Positions 43,528-52,609 of a stretch of DNA of 64,000 bases are shown piece by piece. How positions within the stretch are numbered: the stretch's first letter is position 1; each line of letters starts with the position of its first letter. Below the pieces are notes generated by a model. It saw nothing but the letters and a program-made list of their open reading frames with translations, was not told where the DNA came from and did no database searches. The position numbers and the translations under genes were made by a program. Origin of the DNA: Flavobacteriaceae bacterium UBA3356 (GTDB lineage: Bacteria > Bacteroidota > Bacteroidia > Flavobacteriales > Flavobacteriaceae); assembly GCA_002360635.1 (NCBI GenBank), contig DEQW01000002.1, positions 194,903 through 258,902 of the forward strand, given 5' to 3'.

Positions 43528-44694
43528 ATGATTAAAACCGAAAACCTCGTTTCCTTTTTTCTGGAAACCCGCAAACATACCGAAACTATTTGCAAACCCT
43601 TAGAGATTGAAGATTATGTGGTTCAGCCCATAGTCGATGTTTCCCCTCCCAAATGGCATTTGGGTCATACTACATGGTTTTTTGAAGAATTCATCTTAAA
43701 ACCACACAAACCCAATTATCAGTTATTTCACGAAGACTTTGCATTTGTTTTCAACAGCTATTACGAAACTGTTGGCAAACGTGTTGTAAGAAATAATCGT
43801 GGTAACCTAACAAGACCAGGTGTCGCAAAGGTGTATGATTACCGCCATTATGTAACCAATGAACTGAAAGAATTTTTAGAATCTGATAATATTACTTCAG
43901 AAATTGAAGAAGTATTACATATTGGAATTCATCACGAAAAGCAGCATCAAGAACTATTGCTGACCGATATAAAATATATCCTCGGAAACAACCCGTTACT
44001 ACCAAAGTACAATGATTCTTTTTCTGAAAACCCGATTCAGGAATTTGAACAGAAATGGGTTGGTGTTTCAGAAGGTGTATATGAAATTGGCCACGATAAT
44101 CCTGATACATTTTGCTACGATAATGAACTGGGAAGGCACAAAGTGTATTTGCATGATTTTGAAATTTCAAATAAGTTAATCACTAATGCTGAATATGAAG
44201 CATTTATTGAAGCTGGAGGATATAAAGACCATAACCTTTGGCATGCTGAAGCTTGGGATTGGGTTAATGAAAACTGTATTTCGCAACCACAATATTGGCA
44301 CAACATCGATGGAGAGTGGCATCAATACACCATGCAAGGACTGGAAAAATTAAATATGGATGCACCTGTATCCCATATTTCGTACTATGAAGCTTTTGCA
44401 TATGCCCAATGGAAAGACTGCCGCTTACCCACCGAATTTGAATGGGAAGTAGCTCAAAATCAATTTAAATGGGGTAGCCGCTGGGAATGGACAGAAAGCG
44501 CCTACCTTCCCTATCCAGGCTATACAAAAGCACCGGGAGCTATTGGTGAGTACAATGGGAAGTTTATGGTAAACCAAAAAGTATTACGCGGTGGCTCGGT
44601 AGCCACATCACCAAAACATACCCGCTCAACTTATCGCAATTTTTTTCAAACTAATCTACGTTGGCAGTTTACCGGGTTAAGGTTAGCCAGATAA
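43528..44694 (+). CDS. egtB: Ergothioneine biosynthesis sulfoxide synthase EgtB
   Basis: The protein has 388 residues. The N-terminal DinB-like domain carries the iron ligands: His47 in KWHLGHTTW and His136/His140 in HHEKQHQE. The C-terminal FGE-sulfatase-like domain shows DCRLPTEFEWEVA and RGGSVATSPKHTRSTYRNF. EgtB couples hercynine to a thiol (gamma-glutamylcysteine or cysteine) with O2. No EgtA or EgtC gene is seen nearby, so direct use of cysteine is possible but unproven. egtD follows after 16 bases, giving an egtB-egtD operon. Confidence 0.95.
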   Translation: MIKTENLVSFFLETRKHTETICKPLEIEDYVVQPIVDVSPPKWHLGHTTWFFEEFILKPHKPNYQLFHEDFAFVFNSYYETVGKRVVRNNRGNLTRPGVAKVYDYRHYVTNELKEFLESDNITSEIEEVLHIGIHHEKQHQELLLTDIKYILGNNPLLPKYNDSFSENPIQEFEQKWVGVSEGVYEIGHDNPDTFCYDNELGRHKVYLHDFEISNKLITNAEYEAFIEAGGYKDHNLWHAEAWDWVNENCISQPQYWHNIDGEWHQYTMQGLEKLNMDAPVSHISYYEAFAYAQWKDCRLPTEFEWEVAQNQFKWGSRWEWTESAYLPYPGYTKAPGAIGEYNGKFMVNQKVLRGGSVATSPKHTRSTYRNFFQTNLRWQFTGLRLAR

Positions 44695-44710
44695 TTCCGA
44701 CTTCTTTTAT

Positions 44711-45688
44711 ATGACAACAAAAACGCAAACCAAATTAGACACTCCTTTTAAAAAGGAAGTGTACGAAGGCTTAACATCGTTTCCTAAATATCTTTCTTCA
44801 AAATACTTTTATGATAAAGCTGGAGATAAGCTATTTCAAGATATTATGGCGATGCCAGAATATTATTTAACAGATTGTGAATTTGAAATTTTAGGAACAC
44901 ATAAGCAACCTATTGCTGATTATTTCCGGGGTAAAGAAAAAGGTTTCGATCTTATTGAATTGGGAGCTGGCGATGGTAAGAAAACAAAGATACTGCTGAA
45001 ATACCTTTCAGAAAACGACTTCAACTTTGTGTATAAACCTATCGACATTAGCCAAAATGCCATCGATAGCCTTTCAGAAAAACTAGAAGAAGAATTACCT
45101 AATGTGGAGGTTGACCCTGAAAAAGGCGAATATTTTGAAGTTTTGGAACGGTTGAAACAATATAACACCCGTAAAAAGGTAATTGTCGTTTTGGGTTCTA
45201 ATATTGGTAATTTATTACATCCGCGGGCGATTGATTTTCTCTCAAAATTGAAAGATACGATGCAGAAAGATGATATGCTTTTTATGGGCTTTGATCAAAA
45301 AAAAGAACCCGAAACCATACTCAATGCCTATAATGATAAAACTGGGATTACGGCAGCTTTCAATAAAAACATCTTGGTGCGTATTAATCGGGAGTTAGAC
45401 GCTAATTTTCAAATTGATGATTTTAAACACTGGGAAACCTACAACCCTGAAAGCGGAACTGCTAAAAGTTTTTTGGTCGCTACAAAGCAGATGGAAGTGA
45501 CCATCAAGCAACTGGGTTTAGCCATTAAGTTTAACCCATGGGAAACCATACACACAGAAATATCTCAAAAATATAACGATAAAGTGGTAGATTGGTTGGC
45601 CGATGAATCTGGACTCGAAATTGAAACTTCTTTTACAGATAGCAAAGGGTACTATAAAAATTATGTATTTAAGCGAAAAAATGCGTAA
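44711..45688 (+). CDS. egtD: L-histidine N-alpha-methyltransferase EgtD
   Basis: The protein has 325 residues. The AdoMet site is visible as LIELGAGDGKKTKILL, and family motifs include KYLSSKYFYDKAGDKLFQDIMAMPEYYLT, VLGSNIGNLLHPRAIDFL and LFMGFDQKKEP. It trimethylates histidine to hercynine, the EgtB substrate. It overlaps no gene; a small lipoprotein gene starts 20 bases later. Assignment certain by family motifs and by its partner. Confidence 0.95.
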   Translation: MTTKTQTKLDTPFKKEVYEGLTSFPKYLSSKYFYDKAGDKLFQDIMAMPEYYLTDCEFEILGTHKQPIADYFRGKEKGFDLIELGAGDGKKTKILLKYLSENDFNFVYKPIDISQNAIDSLSEKLEEELPNVEVDPEKGEYFEVLERLKQYNTRKKVIVVLGSNIGNLLHPRAIDFLSKLKDTMQKDDMLFMGFDQKKEPETILNAYNDKTGITAAFNKNILVRINRELDANFQIDDFKHWETYNPESGTAKSFLVATKQMEVTIKQLGLAIKFNPWETIHTEISQKYNDKVVDWLADESGLEIETSFTDSKGYYKNYVFKRKNA

Positions 45689-45707
45689 TTTTCAACAAAA
45701 TCAACTT

Positions 45708-46226
45708 ATGAAGTACCTAAGTATCCTTTTACTTTTATTATCGCTATCTGCCTGTGAAGACCCGATGAAAAAACAATTGGCACAGGTTGACCCTACCCAT
45801 AATTGGGAGAATAGAAAAATAAATGTTAGCACACCTGATAGCCTTTTAACTAAAGGAAGCACCTATTTACCCGTTTACTCTGAAATTTATCAGCAAAACA
45901 AAAATTTTACATTTAACCTAACTGCAACTGTTAGTATTAGAAATATAAGTTTAAAAGACACTATTTACATTTATAAAGCCGACTACTACGACACTTACGG
46001 AACGCTAATTAGAGAATATTTAGATCATCCTGTCTATGTGCAACCTATGGAGACTATAGAAATTGTAGTTGATGAAGAAGATGAAGGTGGCGGTACTGGT
46101 GCTAATTTTGTGTTTGATTGGGCAACGAAAAAAAACAAATTAGAACCTTTTTTTGAAGCGGTGATGATATCAACTGCAGGGCAGCAAGGACTGTCTTTCA
46201 CCACTCGCGGAATTAGAAAAAAATAA
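45708..46226 (+). CDS. DUF3124 family lipoprotein
   Basis: The protein has 172 residues from the ATG at 45708; a longer frame begins inside egtD and is rejected because the ATG gives a clean lipoprotein signal (LLLLLSLSAC, lipobox Cys near residue 16). The mature part matches DUF3124: STYLPVYSEIYQQNKNFTFNLTATVSIRNISLKDTIYI, then VYVQPMETIEIVVDEED and GGTGANFVFDW. Function unknown; envelope location. It lies 20 bases after egtD and nine bases before the DUF427 gene, so all may be one transcript. Confidence 0.85.
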   Translation: MKYLSILLLLLSLSACEDPMKKQLAQVDPTHNWENRKINVSTPDSLLTKGSTYLPVYSEIYQQNKNFTFNLTATVSIRNISLKDTIYIYKADYYDTYGTLIREYLDHPVYVQPMETIEIVVDEEDEGGGTGANFVFDWATKKNKLEPFFEAVMISTAGQQGLSFTTRGIRKK

Positions 46227-46235
46227 AGAATTGCT

Positions 46236-46517
46236 ATGAAAGCCATCTGGAATGATACCGTATTAGCCGAAAGCGACGACACTATAGTTATTGAAAACAA
46301 TCATTATTTTCCGCCAAATACCATACATAAAAAATACTTTACAAAAAGTGAATCGAGGAGCCATTGTCCCTGGAAAGGGCAAGCTTCTTATTATACGATT
46401 GAAGTAGATGGCGAAAAAAATCCCGATGCCGCTTGGTTTTACCCCGAAGCTTCTCACGCTGCCAAATCTATAGAAGGGTATATCGCTTTTTGGAAAGGTG
46501 TTGAAGTGGTTGAGTAA
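46236..46517 (+). CDS. DUF427 domain protein
   Basis: The protein has 93 residues, the size of a single DUF427 domain. Typical motifs are MKAIWNDTVLAESDDTIVIENNHYFP, SRSHCPWKGQASYYTIEVDG and AAWFYPEASHAAKSIEGYIAFW. The family is common in bacteria and fungi; function unknown. It follows the DUF3124 gene by nine bases. Its stop codon abuts the stop codon of the convergent class-V PLP enzyme with no gap. Confidence 0.9.
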   Translation: MKAIWNDTVLAESDDTIVIENNHYFPPNTIHKKYFTKSESRSHCPWKGQASYYTIEVDGEKNPDAAWFYPEASHAAKSIEGYIAFWKGVEVVE

Positions 46518-47594
46518 TTACTTCTTTAAAACTTCTAAAAGTTTTTCCAAATCTTCTTCTGAATTGTAAAAATGAAACCCTACACGAATTCCGCCACCAC
46601 GTTGCGAACAAATGATGTTGTTCTTTTTTAATTTCTGAAATAAAACATCATTCCCTTTAATGTTGTATATAGCTGAATGGTTTTCTCTATTCACAATTGT
46701 TTCAGTTAACAATTCCAATTCCACAAAAGCTGACTTTGCTTTTGTAGACAGCATTTCAATTTTATTTTGAATGCTTTCTATTCCTATTTCTTCCATAAAT
46801 TGAAGCGATTTCCGTAAACTTCCGAAGTTCAAAATATCTAAATGTCCCGGTTCAAAATGTTTTACGAACGATGTTTCTTCGGGGTTACTATTAAAATTGG
46901 CAGCAGAGTTAAAACCAATGGTTTTTGGGTTTACTTTTTCCTTTACAGATTCCTTAAACAAAAGGAAACCATTACCATAACCCGAAAGCAACCATTTATA
47001 GGTACTTGTTCCTACAACATCGAAAGGGCTTTCTTCAAAGTTAAAGATTTCAGTTCCTAGATATTGGGTTCCATCTGCAATTAAAAGTAAATCTGAATGG
47101 TAGGCTTTTAATTCTTTTAAAAAATCGAAATCTATTTTTATTCCGCTAAGCCATTGTACAATACTGAAAATAAAAACCGTTGGTCGATGTTTAGTTACGG
47201 CAGCTTCTATATTTTCTTCAACATTTCCAGTTGTTTCAGCAAAATAAATATCGAAATCACGCATTTGTACTGGCCAATTAATTGATGGGTAATCATCTTT
47301 TAGCAGTAAGATTTTCTGTTTTTGTGGCAATCCTTCCAGCAAGGTATTTAACCCAAATGAAAAATTAGGAACCAAAGCAATATTTTCTTCCGAAGCCCTA
47401 AAAAATTCAGCTACTTTTTTTCGGATAGCTACAAGCGTTTCAAGAGTAGCGCCGTAATCATTGCCATTTTCTAAAAAATTCTTTTCCTGTTCTTTGCGCC
47501 AGTTATATACAGGTTTTGAAAGAAGCCCAGAAGCAGGTGTATTTAAATACGTGCGCCCTTGTAAAGCCGGAAAGTGTTTTTTAAAATCTTGCAT
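46518..47594 (-). CDS. Class-V aminotransferase-fold PLP enzyme
   Basis: The protein has 358 residues from the ATG at 47592-47594. The class V fold shows YLNTPASGLLSKPV at the N-terminus, LLLIADGTQYLGT with the PLP-binding Asp, and GTSTYKWLLSGYGNGFLL with the Schiff-base Lys. Members include cysteine desulfurases, kynureninases and EgtE-type lyases. It converges on the egt cluster, so it could be the C-S lyase that completes ergothioneine synthesis; this is inference, and the family alone does not prove it. The C-terminus shows CSQRGGGIRVGFHFYN, a usual substrate-binding segment. Confidence 0.82.
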   Translation of the reverse strand: MQDFKKHFPALQGRTYLNTPASGLLSKPVYNWRKEQEKNFLENGNDYGATLETLVAIRKKVAEFFRASEENIALVPNFSFGLNTLLEGLPQKQKILLLKDDYPSINWPVQMRDFDIYFAETTGNVEENIEAAVTKHRPTVFIFSIVQWLSGIKIDFDFLKELKAYHSDLLLIADGTQYLGTEIFNFEESPFDVVGTSTYKWLLSGYGNGFLLFKESVKEKVNPKTIGFNSAANFNSNPEETSFVKHFEPGHLDILNFGSLRKSLQFMEEIGIESIQNKIEMLSTKAKSAFVELELLTETIVNRENHSAIYNIKGNDVLFQKLKKNNIICSQRGGGIRVGFHFYNSEEDLEKLLEVLKK

Positions 47595-47654
47595 CAAGTT
47601 GGATTAAACAATTAAAAATAGGTATTTTTACTTTAGACATAAAAGTAACCAACT

Positions 47655-48086
47655 ATGTTTTCAAAATCCAAAAAAACCGAAAGAATCGACTCGGAACAAC
47701 GCGAACAATACGAATATGCCCGCAAACGCATTAAACAGAAAAAGAATTTAATGCGGCATTTTATTTTATTTTTAATTGGTTCTATCTTTCTATTGGTCGT
47801 TGACTTAGTCTTAAATAAAGGAGCCGATATTCTTTTCCCAAATTGGTCCGTTTGGGTGGTACTTATATGGGCTTTTATACTATTAATCCACGTATTTAAC
47901 GTGTTTGTCATGAGCAAGTTTATGGGCAAGGAATGGGAAGACCGTCAACTTGAAAAATTAAAAGCCAAACAAGCAGACCGTATTAAAGAGCTCGAAAAAA
48001 AGGTGGAAAGTAATGTTCAGCTTCCGAAAAAAGAGGAAGTAAAAAAAAAGGAGGACAACAACCCCTTACCCCCAGACGTACAATGA
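47655..48086 (+). CDS. 2TM domain protein
   Basis: The protein has 143 residues. A charged N-terminal helix (REQYEYARKRIKQKKNLMRHF) is followed by two membrane helices (FILFLIGSIFLLVVDLVLN and WSVWVVLIWAFILLIHVFNVFVM) and the segment MGKEWEDRQLEKL, all typical of the 2TM domain. The tail is a charged coiled coil with many Lys and Glu. Function unknown. Its stop overlaps the start of folA by four bases (ATGA), giving translational coupling. Confidence 0.85.
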   Translation: MFSKSKKTERIDSEQREQYEYARKRIKQKKNLMRHFILFLIGSIFLLVVDLVLNKGADILFPNWSVWVVLIWAFILLIHVFNVFVMSKFMGKEWEDRQLEKLKAKQADRIKELEKKVESNVQLPKKEEVKKKEDNNPLPPDVQ

Positions 48087-48565
48087 TTACCTTAATTGCA
48101 GCAGCCGGAGAAAACAACGAATTAGGAAAAGACAACGACCTTGTTTGGCACTTGCCGGATGATTTTAAACGGTTTAAAAAGCTCACCACCGGACATCATA
48201 TTATTATGGGTCGAAAAACTTTTGAGTCATTCCCAAAGCCACTTCCCAATAGAACGCATTTGGTCATTACAAGAAACAAAGAGTATAAAAAAGAAGGCGC
48301 TATTGTGGTGCATAGCTTAGATGAAGCCTTGCTGAAGTCTCAAAATGATCCACAACCTTTTGTTATTGGTGGTGGCGAAATTTATAAATTAGCCATTGAC
48401 TCTGCCGATAAAATTGAACTAACCCGAGTTCACGGAACTTTTGAAGCTGACACCTATTTTCCTGAAATTGATATGGAGAAATGGCAATTAATTTCTGAAG
48501 TGAAACACGAAAAAGATGAAAAGCACAACTATTCATTTTCGTATTTAACCTACGAACGTAAATAA
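48083..48565 (+). CDS. folA: Dihydrofolate reductase
   Basis: The protein has 160 residues. Motifs: MITLIAAAGENNELGKDNDLVWHLPDDFKRFK, the NADPH-binding HHIIMGRKTFESF and FVIGGGEIYKLAI. It reduces dihydrofolate to tetrahydrofolate and serves the thymidylate cycle with ThyA. The start overlaps the 2TM gene by four bases. The fructosamine kinase gene follows after three bases. Confidence 0.96.
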   Translation: MITLIAAAGENNELGKDNDLVWHLPDDFKRFKKLTTGHHIIMGRKTFESFPKPLPNRTHLVITRNKEYKKEGAIVVHSLDEALLKSQNDPQPFVIGGGEIYKLAIDSADKIELTRVHGTFEADTYFPEIDMEKWQLISEVKHEKDEKHNYSFSYLTYERK

Positions 48566-48568
48566 ATT

Positions 48569-49411
48569 TTGAATATTCTTACCAAAATAGCCGAAGAAAA
48601 CAATCTGAATTTACTTGAATCTAAACCTCTTTCTGGCGGTGATATTAACGATGTATTTTTACTGAAATGTGACTCAAAAAAACTTGTTGTTAAAACTAAT
48701 ATTGCTTCAAAATTCCCCCGAATGTTTGAAGCCGAAGCCAAAGGCCTAGACTTCCTAAGAAGTTCAAACAGTTTTAAAATCCCTTCAGTAATTAATTATG
48801 GAGTTATTGAAAACACTTCATATTTATTGTTGGAGTATATACCTGAAGGTTCAATATCCAGCAGTTTTTGGGAGCAATTTTCAGAAAGTTTAACCACACT
48901 ACATAAAACCACTCAACCTACTTTTGGATTAGATCACAGCAATTATATTGGCAGTCTTCCCCAATATAACGGAAGTGAAACCTCAGCAGCCGATTTTTAT
49001 ATAAATCAGCGGTTAGCGCCACAGTTTAAAATGGCAAAAGAACGAGGTTTCAATTTTTCAAAGTTGGACGTATTTTATAAAAATGTTTCTTCAGAAATAC
49101 CAAACGAACCACCAGCCTTAATACACGGCGATTTATGGGGCGGAAATTATATGGTTTCAGAAAATGGAATCCCCACTTTAATCGATCCTGCTGTTTCGTT
49201 CGCACCTCGTGAGATGGATTTGGCGATGATGCAACTATTTGGTGGTTTTTCAGAAGAAATTTTTAGTAGCTACCATTCCATTTTTCCGCTAGAAAACAAT
49301 TGGAAGCAACGAGTTTCCCTATGGCAGTTATATTATTTATTGGTTCATCTCAATATTTTTGGAGCTGGATATTTATCTCGTGTACAACACATTGTGAAAA
49401 AATATCAATAG
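48569..49411 (+). CDS. Fructosamine/ketosamine-3-kinase family protein
   Basis: The protein has 280 residues. The start is TTG at 48569: no ATG exists before the conserved N-terminal motif PLSGGDINDVFLL. Further kinase motifs are LLLEYIPEG (hinge), the catalytic loop LIHGDLWGGNYM, and PTLIDPAVSFAPREMDLAMMQLFGG (the metal Asp is in LIDP). The family phosphorylates protein-bound ketosamines and so repairs glycation. It lies three bases after folA and is probably in the same operon. Non-ATG start is noteworthy. Confidence 0.9.
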   Translation: MNILTKIAEENNLNLLESKPLSGGDINDVFLLKCDSKKLVVKTNIASKFPRMFEAEAKGLDFLRSSNSFKIPSVINYGVIENTSYLLLEYIPEGSISSSFWEQFSESLTTLHKTTQPTFGLDHSNYIGSLPQYNGSETSAADFYINQRLAPQFKMAKERGFNFSKLDVFYKNVSSEIPNEPPALIHGDLWGGNYMVSENGIPTLIDPAVSFAPREMDLAMMQLFGGFSEEIFSSYHSIFPLENNWKQRVSLWQLYYLLVHLNIFGAGYLSRVQHIVKKYQ

Positions 49412-49495
49412 CATATTAACAAACTATTGCACATACTTTAATAAAAAATTGACGCATAAAGGCAACCAAAACTCGTACCTTGAAAAGAAAAAGAT

Positions 49496-49996
49496 ATGAG
49501 TACCAAAAATTTAACTAGCGACGAAGCAAAAAAGAAATTGAAAGACATGGTCGAAGACATTAAAATCGCCATGTTTACCACTCGATTAGACAAACAGCCT
49601 TTGAGTGTGGTGCCAATGCACACCAAAGAAGTAGACAAAGAAGGAAACATTTGGTTTTTAAGCCGAAATGATAGTGACCACAACAGCGACTTACTGAAAC
49701 AATCTGAAACTCAACTGTTATACAGTGACCCTGGTTCTATGAAATTTGTAAGCGTATATGGTGACGCAGAAATCATAACCGATCAAGCTGTTCTTGATGA
49801 TTTATATAACAAAAAAGACAACGCTTGGTTTGACGGCAAAGAAGATCCCAATTTGACCGCTATAAAATTTGCACCAAAACAAGCTGCCTATTGGAATAAC
49901 GACAGTAATCAATTAGTTACTTTTTTAAAGTTACAAGCAGCTGCGGTAACTGGTGATGACAAAGACATTGGCACTTCCGGCAAAATGGATTTATAA
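49496..49996 (+). CDS. Pyridoxamine-5'-phosphate-oxidase-fold protein (general stress type)
   Basis: The protein has 166 residues with the split-barrel flavin-binding fold: DIKIAMFTTRLDKQPLSVVPMHT, GNIWFLSRNDSDHNSDL, VSVYGDAEII. This is the general stress protein 26 branch, which binds FMN or F420-like cofactors; no biochemical role is clear. It stands alone with a terminator after it. Confidence 0.88.
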   Translation: MSTKNLTSDEAKKKLKDMVEDIKIAMFTTRLDKQPLSVVPMHTKEVDKEGNIWFLSRNDSDHNSDLLKQSETQLLYSDPGSMKFVSVYGDAEIITDQAVLDDLYNKKDNAWFDGKEDPNLTAIKFAPKQAAYWNNDSNQLVTFLKLQAAAVTGDDKDIGTSGKMDL

Positions 49997-50009
49997 TTAA
50001 CTTTACACT

Positions 50010-50045
50010 ATCCCCTTTCAATTTATGAAAAGGGGATTTTTATTT
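50010..50045 (+). terminator. Terminator after the PNPOx-fold gene
   Basis: A stem ATCCCCTTT / AAAGGGGAT with an 8-12-base loop runs into TTTTTATTTTT. Confidence 0.85.
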
Positions 50046-50073
50046 TTACTTTTACAGCATAAAACAACCAACT

Positions 50074-50955
50074 ATGAAAGCATACGTATTTCCCGGTCAG
50101 GGAGCTCAATTCCCAGGAATGGGAAAAGATTTATATGAAACTTCAGATAAAGCAAAAGAACTATTTGATCGCGCCAACAACTTGTTAGGCTTCGATATTA
50201 CCAAAATCATGTTCGAAGGTACTGCGGAAGAACTGAAAGAAACCAAAGTAACCCAACCTGCTATTTTTTTACATTCAACCATTTTAGCAACTGTAATGGG
50301 TGACAATTTTAAACCTGATATGGTTGCAGGACATTCTTTGGGTGAATTTTCTGCGTTAGTAGCAAATGGAGCTTTAGCTTTTGAGGATGCGCTAATTTTA
50401 GTTTCCAGAAGAGCGCAGGCGATGCAAAACGCTTGCGAATTAAAACCATCGACAATGGCTGCCGTATTAGGCCTAGAAGACCATGTAGTAGAAGCCATTT
50501 GTGCCGATATTGATGGCGTCGTGGTTGCCGCAAACTATAACTGCCCTGGGCAATTGGTTATTTCAGGTGAGATAAAAGCCGTAGAAACTGCTTGCGAAGC
50601 TTTAAAAGAAGCTGGAGCACGTCGTGCATTAATGCTTCCTGTTGGTGGTGCTTTTCACAGTCCGCTAATGGAACCTGCTCGTGAGGAGTTAGCCGCAGCT
50701 ATTGAAAATACTCATTTTTCAAAACCTACCTGCCCTGTGTACCAAAACGTAAGTACGTTTGCCGTAACCGATCCTGAAGAAATTAAGAAAAACCTTATTT
50801 TTCAATTAACAGCCCCAGTAAAATGGACACAGAGTGTTCAAAATATGATTAAAGATGGCGCCGATCACTTTATAGAAGTGGGTCCTGGAAATGTTTTACA
50901 AGGTTTGGTTAAGAAAATAGATCGTAGTCAAACGACTGAGAAAGCTGAAATTTAA
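50074..50955 (+). CDS. fabD: Malonyl-CoA:ACP transacylase
   Basis: The protein has 293 residues. Motifs: YVFPGQGAQFPGMGKDLY near the N-terminus, the nucleophile elbow AGHSLGE with Ser88, the substrate Arg in SRRAQAMQ, and the catalytic His195 in GGAFHSPLM. It loads malonyl groups onto acyl carrier protein for fatty-acid synthesis. It stands alone from other fab genes here. A REP-like palindrome follows the gene. Confidence 0.95.
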   Translation: MKAYVFPGQGAQFPGMGKDLYETSDKAKELFDRANNLLGFDITKIMFEGTAEELKETKVTQPAIFLHSTILATVMGDNFKPDMVAGHSLGEFSALVANGALAFEDALILVSRRAQAMQNACELKPSTMAAVLGLEDHVVEAICADIDGVVVAANYNCPGQLVISGEIKAVETACEALKEAGARRALMLPVGGAFHSPLMEPAREELAAAIENTHFSKPTCPVYQNVSTFAVTDPEEIKKNLIFQLTAPVKWTQSVQNMIKDGADHFIEVGPGNVLQGLVKKIDRSQTTEKAEI

Positions 50956-50962
50956 AAAAACT

Positions 50963-51063
50963 ACTGTCTGATCGAGCCCTTCGGTTGCACTCAGGATAAA
51001 CTAAAGTCGAGAACTACTCCTCGCTACTATCATTAAGGTTTCGACTGCGCTCAACCTGACAGT
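50963..51063. repeat. REP-like imperfect palindrome between fabD and the FAD oxidoreductase
   Basis: A 101-base extragenic element begins with ACTGTCTGATCGAGCCCTTCG and ends with the inverted form TCGACTGCGCTCAACCTGACAGT. The two ends are imperfect inverted repeats (ACTGTC...GAGC). Similar GTCGA/GCGCTCA palindromes are common in flavobacterial genomes as far as I recall. It could act as a transcript end or be a mobile REP relic. Confidence 0.65.
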
Positions 51064-51127
51064 TTCATTTTCTTTTATATTCCTACTTTTCTGTATATCA
51101 GAATACAAATAATAAAGAAACCATACT

Positions 51128-52171
51128 ATGAAAGAAGTTGATTACATCATCGTAGGACTAGGAATTGCTGGAATTTCATTTTGTGAAACATTACGTAAAA
51201 ACAAAAAAAGTTTCGTGGTGTATGATCCTGGAATCAATCATTCTACGGTAGTTTCGGGCGGGGTTTTTAATCCGGTAGTTTTAAAACGATTTACTGCCGT
51301 TTGGAGAGGAAGCGAGTTTTTAGAAAAAGCTATTCCTTTTTACGAAGAAATTTCAAAAAAACTGAAGGTTGATTTACTGGAAAACACACCTATTTACCGA
51401 GTTTTAAACAGTATTGAAGAACAAAACGACTGGATGGTTACCAGTGATAAAAAAGCCCTTTCCCCTTTTCTTTCCTCAGAAATAATAAAGAACGAAAATA
51501 CTGCTATAAAAGCGTCTTACGGTTTTGGAAAAGTGCTGGAATGTGGAAAAATAAATCCATCAAAATTAATTTCAGCATATCGCGATTATCTTCAGGAAAA
51601 TAATCAATTAATTACTGAAGTATTCGAGCATGAACAACTTCAGTTAAAAAATGATGCTGTGGTTTACAAAGATGTCTCAGCGACTAAAATTGTGTTTGCC
51701 GAAGGTGCTTCAGTAGTACAAAATCCGTTTTTTCCAACGGATAATTTTGTTGGCAATAAAGGAGAATATGTTTTGATAAAAGCCCCTAAGCTTCAGAGTG
51801 AAGCTATTTTAAAAGGCCCGTTGTTTATAATCCCACAAGGTGATGATATTTATAAAGTTGGCGCTACCTATAGCAGGGATGATTTCAGTAAAAATGTTAC
51901 GGAAGAAGCTCGAAAAACAATTGTTTCAAAGTTAGAGAAGATGATTTCTTGCAACTATGAAATTATTAATCAAATAGCTGGTGTTCGTCCTACGGTAAAA
52001 GACCGCAAACCACTTTTGGGAAATTTAGAACACGAAAACCTCTTGTTTTTTAACGGTCTTGGAACTAGAGGAATTTTAATGGCTCCTCTCCTATCTGAAT
52101 GGCTTTATAACTTTTCAGAAAACAATGAACATTTACCTTCCGAAGTTAACATTGCCAGATTTAAAAATTAA
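51128..52171 (+). CDS. FAD-dependent oxidoreductase, D-amino-acid-oxidase-like family
   Basis: The protein has 347 residues. The dinucleotide-binding motif is GLGIAG at residues 10-15 in DYIIVGLGIAGISFCE, and the FAD C-terminal part shows IAGVRPTVKDRKPLLG and FFNGLGTRGILMAP. These are the signatures of the DAO fold (glycine/sarcosine/D-amino-acid oxidases and MnmC-like proteins). It is cytoplasmic with no signal peptide. The substrate is not readable. It converges on the DUF983 gene with a four-base overlap. Confidence 0.88.
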   Translation: MKEVDYIIVGLGIAGISFCETLRKNKKSFVVYDPGINHSTVVSGGVFNPVVLKRFTAVWRGSEFLEKAIPFYEEISKKLKVDLLENTPIYRVLNSIEEQNDWMVTSDKKALSPFLSSEIIKNENTAIKASYGFGKVLECGKINPSKLISAYRDYLQENNQLITEVFEHEQLQLKNDAVVYKDVSATKIVFAEGASVVQNPFFPTDNFVGNKGEYVLIKAPKLQSEAILKGPLFIIPQGDDIYKVGATYSRDDFSKNVTEEARKTIVSKLEKMISCNYEIINQIAGVRPTVKDRKPLLGNLEHENLLFFNGLGTRGILMAPLLSEWLYNFSENNEHLPSEVNIARFKN

Positions 52172-52542
52172 TTTGCTTTCTCAGGATTGTATTTGAAAAA
52201 GAAATTGATCCAAATATTTCTAGATAACCTTAAAATTATTGGCAGAAAAGCGATTAATGTTCCTACAATAACAAAAAAGGTATTTAGCCGTCCCAATCCT
52301 ATAAAAAAGTATGCAATAATAAACGCAGCTACCGCAAACGCCACACCTACTGCATAACTAACATACATTGCTCCGTAAAAAAAAGAAGGTTCAATTTTAA
52401 ACTTGGTGCCACAATGTGGACAATTGTTGTGCATATTTAAAGTTTCAGAAAAAATGTATGGGTTTTTGGTTTTATACATTTTTCCAGTATGACACACAGG
52501 ACACGTTCCTGTAAATATACTGTACAATTTAGAGCCTTTCAT
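52168..52542 (-). CDS. DUF983 zinc-ribbon membrane protein
   Basis: The protein has 124 residues. The N-terminal zinc ribbon has CPVCHTGKM and NCPHCGTKF, followed by EPSFFYGAMYVSYAVGVAF and two membrane helices. This is the DUF983 family, whose role is unknown. The gene ends four bases inside the FAD oxidoreductase gene and is divergent from the ABC-F gene. Confidence 0.9.
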   Translation of the reverse strand: MKGSKLYSIFTGTCPVCHTGKMYKTKNPYIFSETLNMHNNCPHCGTKFKIEPSFFYGAMYVSYAVGVAFAVAAFIIAYFFIGLGRLNTFFVIVGTLIAFLPIILRLSRNIWINFFFKYNPEKAN

Positions 52543-52609
52543 AGTTATTTTTTTACCATTACAAATTTAAGCATCTTTGCAAAAATTTACCGTTACAATT
52601 GTTACATAA

